Assembly (NCBI RefSeq): GCF_902833905.1
Contig: NZ_CADFGP010000059.1
Span: 1 to 40,376 of the forward strand
Direction of reading: 5' to 3'
DNA: 40,376 nt
DNA from: Paraburkholderia tuberum STM678
GTDB lineage: Bacteria > Pseudomonadota > Gammaproteobacteria > Burkholderiales > Burkholderiaceae
The notes under the pieces are model-generated. The model was not told where the DNA came from. It did not search any database and saw nothing but the letters and a program-made list of their open reading frames with translations. Made by a program: the position numbers and the translations under genes. Positions 30,515 to 37,941 of this stretch are shown one piece after another (position 1 is the first letter of the stretch; the number at the start of each line of letters is the position of its first letter).

Positions 30515-31411
30515 CTAGAAGAGGCCCTTGCGAAGTGGGAACCGTTCGTTCATCACGCGCGATCCAATATAAAATTTCCGCATCTTTTCACAATGCTCAA
30601 TGAGGTCGTGTCGTTGAGTCAGTCGGGCGACTGCGGTTAGATTGTGGTAGATATCACTGACCGGTGAGTCGAAGCGCAACTGGATTTCCGACAGATTGAC
30701 CAGTATCTGTTCAGCGTCGTCCTTGTCTTTGAAGCGCTCGGACAGGAGTTCCAGATAATCGTGCAAGTCTTCGGGCTCAAGCTTCGTGCGCGCTACCAGT
30801 GCGGGTGCGACCGTCTCGTCGTGGATTGATCGGTCCTTGAAAATCAGAGAGTAATGCGGGTTTGGGATATCGGCATACTGAAAATCGAGGCTCAGAATCC
30901 GGCGGTTGTCGGTGGTGAGGTTGAGCGCCGCATGAGGAACCGTTGATTCCAGTATCCAGATGTCGCCCTTTCGCATCCGGAAGACCCCGAAATTTTCCTC
31001 AGTATGGTATGAATCGAGGCTGGTTTCGAGAGGTATCAGGATGCGGACGTACCGGTCTTTTTCTTCGGAGAGTTCCAGAAAATCAGTGTGCGGGATGACA
31101 AGTCCCTTGACGAGATTGCGTACGCGTGCCATTCGCATATGTTCGACATCGAAGCACTCTTCAATGATCCTACTGAGATAGGCGGTCGCAGTTCCGACCT
31201 GCGTTCGGATGGCCGGATGGTCATAGTCGGAATACTGGGTGTCGGTCCATTCGCCAGTTCTGTTCCAGAGCGAATGGTTTATCCAGGTTCCTGAACTGAA
31301 TTCGTCGTACTGTTCCTTGATGATTGGCAGCTCGGACAGCACTTTCAGATCCTTCTTGAGCAACGCGTTGTCGAACTTGATGCGGCCTACGAGGCGGGTT
31401 TTGGTCGCCAT
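30515..31411 (-). CDS. Asp/Asn beta-hydroxylase-type oxygenase, proline-hydroxylase-like
   Basis: An Fe(II)/2-oxoglutarate oxygenase (298 aa) resembling L-proline cis-hydroxylases described from rhizobia. The iron triad is visible: H108 and D110 in VIPHTDFLEL and H160 in STVPHAALN. The 2-oxoglutarate arginine is in TDNRRILSLDF near 170. ARVRNLVKG and EENFGVFRMRKGDIWILES fit the family's core strands. A C-terminal helical domain of about 100 residues follows. The substrate could be free proline, glutamate or a related amino acid; sequence alone does not decide. ATG 31411 lies 2 nt after the proB stop with GGGAG 8 nt upstream, so expression is coupled to the kinase. Confidence 0.85.
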   Translation of the reverse strand: MATKTRLVGRIKFDNALLKKDLKVLSELPIIKEQYDEFSSGTWINHSLWNRTGEWTDTQYSDYDHPAIRTQVGTATAYLSRIIEECFDVEHMRMARVRNLVKGLVIPHTDFLELSEEKDRYVRILIPLETSLDSYHTEENFGVFRMRKGDIWILESTVPHAALNLTTDNRRILSLDFQYADIPNPHYSLIFKDRSIHDETVAPALVARTKLEPEDLHDYLELLSERFKDKDDAEQILVNLSEIQLRFDSPVSDIYHNLTAVARLTQRHDLIEHCEKMRKFYIGSRVMNERFPLRKGLF

Positions 31412-31413
31412 GT

Positions 31414-32535
31414 CTACAATCTCCCTTTGTAAAGTTCCAAAACGATGTTTGCGTGATGTACCAACTCCGTGATGCTCTGATCACTCCGTGGAAGGTGTGC
31501 CATAGACGTCCTTGGGCCGACCATCCGATTCATTTCTCGTGCGCTGTAATTGCTGAGGCCTTTGGCAAGAGCTCGCTCCTCGGGATCTGTAATCTGGATC
31601 ACTTGATCGCGGTCGAAATTACCTCGTACATGAAGTACGCCATCCGGTCGAATGCTTCGGCCATGCTGCGCAACCGCGCGCGCGGCTTCAGCATCGAGCA
31701 CGATCGTGCCGTGCGTAATTGACTGTCCGGCCAACCATTGATTGTGTTTGAGAAGACGCTGCTGGCCGGGGCGTAGTTCTGTACCGACAGCCATGCCGGA
31801 TCGAATCTGTCCGAGTACCCCCTCCACACGTCCTGACGCTATCGTTGTGATGCCACCCGAAAGGGCGAACATCCTGGCCGCTTTCACTTTGCTTAGCATC
31901 CCGCCTCGGCCCCATTTGCTCGCGCTTCCGGCAATGTCAAAAAGGCTGTCGTCCTCAGCGGAAGCCTGCCTTATCAAGTCGGCACCCGGATCCATCCGTG
32001 GATCGTGGGAGAACAGGCCTCGCTGGTCCGTCAGAATCACTAGGCGGTCGGCAGCGGTCAGATTGGCAACAAGCGCTGCCAGCATGTCGTTATCACCGAA
32101 ACAGATCTCTCGAGTGCTAACCGTATCGTTCTCATTGATGACAGGTATGGCGCGCATTTGAGCGAGCTTACGAAGGGTCGCGTGTACATTCATGTATCGC
32201 TGACGACTGGCGAAGTCTTCGTGCGTGAGAAGGACTTGGGCTGCACATATGCCGCTACGGCGGAAGCTCGCCCCGTATGCTTCCATGAGGCCCATCTGGC
32301 CGACAGCAGCCGCAGCCTGCAGAAATGGAAGGTCGTCTGGCCTCTTGCGCCATCCAAGCCGGCTCATGCCTTCGGCGACTGCGCCGGAGGACACGACAAC
32401 GATTTCCATGCCGCCGCGCTGCAGTCCGGCTATATCGTCTACCCAACGGGCCAGTGCTTCACGATCAAGCCCTCTGCCGTCGTTGGTAAGCAACGAACTG
32501 CCAATCTTCACTACCCATCTGTTCTCGGTTGCCAT
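31414..32535 (-). CDS. proB: Glutamate 5-kinase paralog (ProB-type)
   Basis: A 373-aa amino acid kinase with C-terminal PUA domain. ProB phosphorylates glutamate to gamma-glutamyl phosphate, the first step to proline. Motifs in order: VVKIGSSLLTNDGRGL, IVVVSSGAVAEGMSRLGW, VINENDTVSTREICFGDNDM, LVILTDQRGLFSHDPRMDPG, KWGRGGMLSKVKAARMF with the catalytic lysines, and a PUA end SNYSAREMNRMVG. No proA or proC is in the cargo, so host enzymes must finish proline synthesis, or the phosphate is used otherwise. It lies 45 nt after the BenE-type gene and directly before the hydroxylase. It is probably a second copy beside a chromosomal proB, possibly with altered feedback control. Confidence 0.93.
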   Translation of the reverse strand: MATENRWVVKIGSSLLTNDGRGLDREALARWVDDIAGLQRGGMEIVVVSSGAVAEGMSRLGWRKRPDDLPFLQAAAAVGQMGLMEAYGASFRRSGICAAQVLLTHEDFASRQRYMNVHATLRKLAQMRAIPVINENDTVSTREICFGDNDMLAALVANLTAADRLVILTDQRGLFSHDPRMDPGADLIRQASAEDDSLFDIAGSASKWGRGGMLSKVKAARMFALSGGITTIASGRVEGVLGQIRSGMAVGTELRPGQQRLLKHNQWLAGQSITHGTIVLDAEAARAVAQHGRSIRPDGVLHVRGNFDRDQVIQITDPEERALAKGLSNYSAREMNRMVGPRTSMAHLPRSDQSITELVHHANIVLELYKGRL

Positions 32536-32580
32536 GTCTCAGTACGCCATCGTTGTCTATGTGGGTTGGCGATATTGGGA

Positions 32581-33825
32581 TCAGGTGCGCTCTGAGAGGC
32601 CTGTATTTGGCGTCCCTTTCTCGGGAGCGCCAACAGCTGATTGCTTGGCGGGACTTGCGGGGTGCCTCCTTGACAGGGCTAGCGAAAACACAACCCCGGC
32701 GACCAGTCCCCACAGTGCGGAGCCTAAGCCCAAGAAAGACATGCCGGAGACCGTGACCGCGAAAGTAATGACCGATGATTCGCGATGAGATTCATTGGCG
32801 AGGGAGGACGAGAGGCTTGAGACGAACGTTCCGAGCAACGCCAGACCTGCCAGGGTGGTTGTGAGACCTTCAGGCAAACGGGCAAAGAGCGCGATGATGG
32901 ATGCGCCAAACGTGCCGATGCAGAGGTAGCCAATGCCACAAACAACGCCGGAGATGTATCGACGCTGTGGATTTTCATGGCATTCGGAGCTCGCACACAT
33001 CGCACCTACGATGGCCGCAGGGTTGATGCCTGAGTTTCCAAAAAGGGAGAGAGGAATGGACATTAGTCCGCTTACGCCAACTACCGATCTGGGCGATATA
33101 TCGTATCCCGCGTTACGGAGAACGTGGATTGAGGTGGCATACTGGGTAAGGGCAAGCAGAAGCAAAGGCAGCCCAAGGCCAATCAGCGCTTCGGGAGAAG
33201 CGCTTGGAACCGTGAGTTCGGGCCTTACGATACTCAGGTCAAGTCCTCGCACTGTGAAGTTTGTGCCAGACATCGCCGCGATCACACCAGTCAGCAGCGC
33301 AAGCGCAACGGCGTAGCGCGGGATGATGCGCCGACAGACGACATACGCAACAATGACCGGCAGGACAACGGCGGGAGCAGACTGCAGAGACTGGAATATC
33401 CCAGCGCAGAATTCGAAGAGCACGCCGGCGATCATGGCGGAGAGCAGATGCGCTGGCAGGTACTGGATCAGTCGACCAAAGAGACCTGACAGGCCGACAA
33501 CTGCGATGATGATCGCCACAACGAGATAGCAGCCTATAACATCACTGAATGGATAGTGGGCGAGACCGCTGATCAGGAGTGCTACGCCGGGTGTCGACCA
33601 AGCGCCGATGACCGGCATTTTGTGCCGTACGCTAAGCCACAGACCTAATGCTCCAGCACCGATCGAAACCGCCCAGATCCAAGTCGATAGCAGACTGTGA
33701 GAAAGATGCCCGGCCTGTGCCGCCTGCACAACGATCAGTACCGGACCGCTATAGGTTGCTACAAGTGCGATGAGTCCGGCGATGGCGGCAGACGCGGAGA
33801 AATCCGCGCGCATTCTGGAAAACAT
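32581..33825 (-). CDS. BenE-family membrane transporter
   Basis: A membrane protein (414 aa, about 11-12 helices) of the BenE benzoate:H+ symporter family. Typical segments: DFSASAAIAGLIALVATYSG, then PVIGAWSTPGVALLISGLAH, LPAHLLSAMIAGVLFEFCAG, FGNSGINPAAIVGAMCASSE and FARLPEGLTTTLAGLALLGT. Substrates of most members are unproven; import of an aromatic or carboxylic acid is likely. ATG 33825 has CGGAG 9 nt upstream; the open frame to 33981 is not used. It is the first gene of the cargo operon, reading away from a 21-bp palindrome at 33906-33926. Confidence 0.88.
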   Translation of the reverse strand: MFSRMRADFSASAAIAGLIALVATYSGPVLIVVQAAQAGHLSHSLLSTWIWAVSIGAGALGLWLSVRHKMPVIGAWSTPGVALLISGLAHYPFSDVIGCYLVVAIIIAVVGLSGLFGRLIQYLPAHLLSAMIAGVLFEFCAGIFQSLQSAPAVVLPVIVAYVVCRRIIPRYAVALALLTGVIAAMSGTNFTVRGLDLSIVRPELTVPSASPEALIGLGLPLLLLALTQYATSIHVLRNAGYDISPRSVVGVSGLMSIPLSLFGNSGINPAAIVGAMCASSECHENPQRRYISGVVCGIGYLCIGTFGASIIALFARLPEGLTTTLAGLALLGTFVSSLSSSLANESHRESSVITFAVTVSGMSFLGLGSALWGLVAGVVFSLALSRRHPASPAKQSAVGAPEKGTPNTGLSERT

Positions 33826-33905
33826 CGTATATATCTCCGAAGGAGAGATCGGGAGAGTAAGCCGTCGGATTGGGACGTCGAGTCGAGCATTGAGTGCATG
33901 CTGGC

Positions 33906-33926
33906 GGTTAGAATATCTGTCTAACC
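33906..33926. promoter_or_regulatory. Palindromic operator ahead of the cargo operon
   Basis: GGTTAGA-N7-TCTAACC is a perfect two-fold site 81 bp upstream of the BenE-type start. A second inverted repeat, ACTAGTC (33944-33950) and GACTAGT (33970-33976), lies just beyond. A weak -10 (TATTCT on the minus strand, 33911-33916) overlaps the first site. This layout suggests control by a dimeric repressor or activator; no regulator gene is present in the transposon. Confidence 0.55.
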
Positions 33927-33976
33927 AATGCGAGGTAAATTGGACTAGTCTTAATTGTCTGAAGTTTTTGACTAGT

Positions 33977-34366
33977 GACAAGAGACTTGACCATTGTTAA
34001 CACTCAGTGCTGTCCACCGGCTCATGAGCCTGGACGGCGGTTTTGGAGCTGATCCAGGACGCATTCCCAACGGAAAATGAGCCTGGGCAGCGATAAGCTG
34101 GTGCCAGGCCGCCGACGCGGTCCACCTCAAGAGCCTGCACAGAGGCATCTGTAGTGCGATGACCCTGTGGCACGTGAGCAGGTAGTGGCGGAGTCTCGGG
34201 GACAATTGGGCGCAAGGGCCCGATGGGGTGAGTCAGGGTTGGGCATACCCTAACCTGATGTCAGGCAAGACCGTCAGAGTCGTCAGGATAGGGCCTTCCC
34301 GTCAATTGTTTGCGGGAGTTGCCGAAGTCATAGATTTCAGGCTGACACCTTTGTCGGAAATTCCCC
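33977..34366. other. Gap before tnpR, with possible res site and relic
   Basis: This 390-bp stretch has no convincing gene. On the minus strand short frames at 33972-34215 contain VPETPPLPAHVPQGHRTTDA and VQAHEPVD but no recognised domain; they might be scrap of an insertion sequence. The 150 bp directly before tnpR hold several direct and inverted short repeats (for example GTCAGAGTCGTCAGG near 34274), where the resolution site of a Tn3 element is expected. I cannot delimit its subsites by eye. Confidence 0.4.
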
Positions 34367-34927
34367 ATGAACGGTCAGCGTGTCGGATACGTGCGGGTCA
34401 GTTCGTTCGAGCAGAACGCCGAGCGCCAGCTCGACGGAATCGAGCTCGATCGCACCTTTACCGACAGGGCGTCGGGGAAAGACACGAAGCGGCCGCAGCT
34501 CGACGCGATGATGACGTTCGTGCGCAGCGGCGACACGGTAGTCGCGCATACTATGGACCGGCTCGCGCGGAATCTGGACGACCTGCGCCATGTCGTGCAG
34601 GCGCTGACCCAACGCGGCGTGCGCATCGAGTTCTCCAAGGACTGCTTGACGTTCACGGGCGAGGACTCGCCGATGGCGAATCTGATGTTGTCGGTAATGG
34701 GGGCCTTTGCGGAATTCGAGCGTGCGCTGATTCGCGAACGTCAGCGTGAGGGCATCGCCCTGGCGCAGCAACGCGGCGCCTATCGCGGTCGTAAGCCGGC
34801 CTTGTCCGACGCGCAGGTTGCCGACCTTCGCCGTCGCGTGGACGCTGGCGAACGTAAAGCCCAGATCGCTCGTGAATTTGGCGTTAGCCGCGAAACGCTG
34901 TATCAGTATCTTCGCTCGGCGCGGTGA
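34367..34927 (+). CDS. tnpR: Tn3-type resolvase (serine recombinase)
   Basis: The 186-aa serine recombinase resolves cointegrates at the res site. The catalytic serine is in GYVRVSSFEQNAERQLDGIE, followed by FTDRASGKDTKRPQLDAMM, the arginine motif HTMDRLARNLDDLR and the E-helix region GAFAEFERALIRERQREGIA. A C-terminal helix-turn-helix completes it (KAQIAREFGVSRETLYQYLR). It is intact and lies in the same direction as tnpA with a 3-nt gap, the Tn21-like order. Confidence 0.95.
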   Translation: MNGQRVGYVRVSSFEQNAERQLDGIELDRTFTDRASGKDTKRPQLDAMMTFVRSGDTVVAHTMDRLARNLDDLRHVVQALTQRGVRIEFSKDCLTFTGEDSPMANLMLSVMGAFAEFERALIRERQREGIALAQQRGAYRGRKPALSDAQVADLRRRVDAGERKAQIAREFGVSRETLYQYLRSAR

Positions 34928-34930
34928 ATC

Positions 34931-37903
34931 GTGCCCCGCCGCGAACTCCTTACGCCTGCGCAGCGATTCCAGCTGTTTGCTTTTCCAGAAGATGAAAGCG
35001 AACTGATTCGCCCGGCCACGTTGTCGGCGGAGGACTTCGCGTTCGTGCGCCAGCATCGAGGCGGCCACAACCGGCTCGGCATCGCAGTGCTGATGGTCTA
35101 CCTGCGCTTTCCGGGTCGAGTACTGGGGCCGGCCGAGAAGCCACACGTGCCGATCATCGGTATCGTCGCTGCACAACTGGGCGTCACGCCGGCGGTGTGG
35201 GACGTATACGCGACGCGCGACGAAACGCGTCGGGAACATCTGCAGGAACTCCTGGCCAGGTTGGGCCTGGCGCAATTCAGCCGACTGCACTATCGTGCGC
35301 TGGTCGAGTTGCTGTTGCCGGTCGCGATGCAGACCACGCAGGGCATGGTGCTCGCGCAGGCCGCCGTGGAAGAACTTCGACGCCGGCATGTGCTGTTGCC
35401 GCCGGTAGCTGCGCTCGAAAAACGGTGTGCCGCCGTCGCCACCCGCGCGCAGCGCGAAGTGTTCCGGCTGCTGACCGCGCCGTTGACGGACGAACAGCGC
35501 AATTCGCTCGATCAGCGCCTGTCGTTGCTGACTGATCGTCCCGTGAGCAAGCTGGCATGGCTAAGGCAATCGCCTGGCGAGCCCAGCGCAAAGGCCGTGC
35601 TGGCTCATATCGAGCGATTGCAAGAGATCCGGGCGCTGGGCCTGCCGCCGGACATTGGCCGCGATATCCATCAGAACCGGCTACTGCGGCTGGCACGTGA
35701 AGGCGAACAAACTGCGGTCTACCAGATTGAGGAATATGAAACTGATCGGCGCCACGCTACCCTGGTCGCGATTCTGCTCGACACCGCCGCGACGCTGACC
35801 GATGAGATTCTCAACCTGCATGATCGCCTGATCGGATCGTTCTTCACGAAGGCCAAGCACAAGTATGAAAAGCGCTTCGCTGCCGAGGGTAAAGCCGTCA
35901 ATGACAAGGTGCGTCTCTATGCGAAAGTCGGCGGCGCACTGATCGCCGCAAAAGAAACCGGGGACGATCCGTTCCGGGCGATCGAGGCTATTGTGCCGTG
36001 GGAGACTTTTACCGCAAGCGTGCACGAAGCCGAACAGCTCGCGCGTGACGCGGAATTCGATTCGACGGCACTGCTCGTTGACCACTACACGCAGTTGCAG
36101 CGCTATTCCCCGAACTTTCATCGACACCTTCGATTTCCGGGCGGCGGCCGCCCGCCAGGATCTGATGGATGAGATCGGAACGCTGCGCACAATGAATCGT
36201 GCCGATGCGCGCAAGGTGCCAGCCGACGCACCGAAAGGCTTCGTCAAGCCGCGTCAAGGAAGGAGGTATCGATCGGAAGTTCTACGAGCTGGCCGCCATG
36301 AGCGAATTGAAGAACGCGCTACGCTCGGGTGACGTATCGGTAATCGGCAGCCGTCAGTTCAAGGACTTCGATGAGTATCTGATGCCGCGCGCCACATTTG
36401 ACACACACCATCGCGAGAATCGACTTGGGCTGGCTGTTGAAACGTCGGCGACGAGCTATCTCGACGAGCGATTCGAGCGTCTACGCGAAGCCCTCGACGA
36501 AACAGCCCGGCTTGCGGCAGCGGGCGAGTTGCCGGACGTCGAGCTGAACGACAAGGGGCTCAAAATCACACCGCTGGATGACGCGACACCAGCAGAGGCC
36601 GACGTGCCCACACAGCAGGTATATGACCTGATTATATGACCTGATGCCACGCGTGAAGATCACGGATCTGCTGCTTGAGGTCGATCAGTGGACCGACTTT
36701 ACGCGGCACTTCACGCACCTGAAAAGCGAAGCTGAGCCGCCTGACCGGACGCTGTTGCTGACTGCCATCCTCGCCGACGCATTCAACCTCGGGCTCGAGA
36801 AAATGGCGGACGCCTGTCCGGGCACCAGCGCTGCCAAGCTGTCGTGGCTGGTCGCCTGGTATATCCGCGACGAGACCTACCAGAAGGGACTGGCGGAGCT
36901 GATCAACTTTCAGCATGGCCTGCCCTTTGCCGCGTACTGGGGCGAGGGCACCACCTCTTCATCGGATGGTCAGCGCTTCCGTGCCGGCGGCCATGGCCAG
37001 GCCGGCGGATATCGCAACGCGAAATACGGCAATGAACCCGGCGTGCTGTTCTATACGCACATCTCCGATCAGTACGCGCCGTTTCAGACCAAGGTCATCA
37101 ATTCGCCGGTGCGGGACGCCACGCATGTGCTTGATGGCTTGCTGTATCACGAGTCCGAGTTACGCATCGAGGAACACTACACGGACACAGTTGGCTTCAC
37201 CGACCACGTGTTCGCGCTGTGTCACTTCCTCGGATTCGAGTTCGCGCCGCGCATCGCCGATCTTGCCGACAAGAATCTGTATGTGCCCGGCAAGCCGGGC
37301 GACTGGCCGGCGCTGTCGTCGCTGATCGGAGGATCGATCAGCCGGAAATTGATCGAACGGGAGTTCGACGACGTGGTGCGCCTGTCTGCGTCGATCCGGC
37401 AAGGTACGGTGACGGCCTCGCTGATCCTGCGCAAGCTGAGCGCGTACCCGCGGCAGAACGGTCTTGCGGTCGGCCTGCGCGAGCTCGGCCGCATCGAACG
37501 CACACTGTTCACCTTGAAGTGGCTGCAGGACCCGGCTTTGCGCCGGCGCGTGTCCGCCGGGCTGAATAAGGGCGAAGCGCGTAATTCACTGGCCCGCGCC
37601 GTATTCTTCTACCGGCTGGGTGAGATACGGGACCGTTCGTATGAGAACCAGCGCTACCGGGCCGGCGGCCTGAATCTGGTGGTGGCTGCGATCACGCTGT
37701 GGAACACGGTGTATCTGGAACGTTCAATCGCCGGCTTGCGGGAGCAGCGCGAGGTCGACGAGAGTCTGATCCCCCACGTCGCGCCGCTCGGCTGGAATCA
37801 CATCAACCTAACCGGCGACTACGTATGGCATGCCAACAAACGCGTTGCCAAGGGGCGATTCAGGCCGCTGCGCACCGCAAAATCGGCTAGGGCAAAGTCT
37901 TAG
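34931..37903 (+). pseudogene. tnpA: Tn3-family transposase, broken by three frame changes
   Basis: The protein of about 990 residues is readable in four pieces. Piece 1, 34931 to about 36118, opens RRELLTPAQRFQLFAFPEDE. An extra base near 36119 (aactttCatc) moves the frame for FIDTFDFRAAAARQDLMDEI. A small loss near 36258 moves it again for VKEGGIDRKFYELAAMSELK. A perfect 13-bp tandem duplication (TATATGACCTGAT, 36620-36632 and 36633-36645) shifts it back for MPRVKITDLLLEVDQW. The last piece holds the DDE catalytic region (LLLTAILADAFNLGLEKMAD; HISDQYAPFQTKVI). Its TAG lies inside the right terminal repeat, as is usual. It starts at GTG 34931. Confidence 0.93.
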
Positions 37904-37936
37904 CGTACGAAAAAATCCGTTTCTCGAGGGCACCCC
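37899..37936 (-). repeat. Right terminal inverted repeat of the Tn3 element
   Basis: Read on the minus strand it starts GGGGTGCCCTCGAGAAACGG and ends CGTACGCTAAG, pairing with the left repeat at 35 of 38 positions. The tnpA stop codon lies inside it, and TACTT (37937-37941) follows. Confidence 0.95.
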
Positions 37937-37941
37937 TACTT

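Larger units (their letters stand above)
28873..37936. mobile_element. Complete Tn3-family transposon with metabolic cargo
   Basis: The 9,064-bp unit is bounded by 38-bp inverted repeats that begin GGGGTGCCCTC and end GTACGCTAAG, 35 of 38 positions identical. The same five bases TACTT flank both ends (28868-28872 and 37937-37941), the 5-bp target duplication known for Tn3 elements. It holds a resolvase and a co-directional, broken transposase at the right, and a lower-GC minus-strand cargo of transporter, glutamate kinase, hydroxylase, EamA exporter and a small ORF at the left. The right target copy ends one base before the nifA stop codon, so nifA is intact. With tnpA broken it needs help in trans to move. 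Confidence 0.95.

Noticed and set aside
34215..34260. GGGGTGAGTCAGGG as left end of the transposon close to tnpR
   Set aside because: It does not match the right terminal repeat beyond the first six bases. The repeat at 28873-28910 matches at 35 of 38 and has the target duplication.
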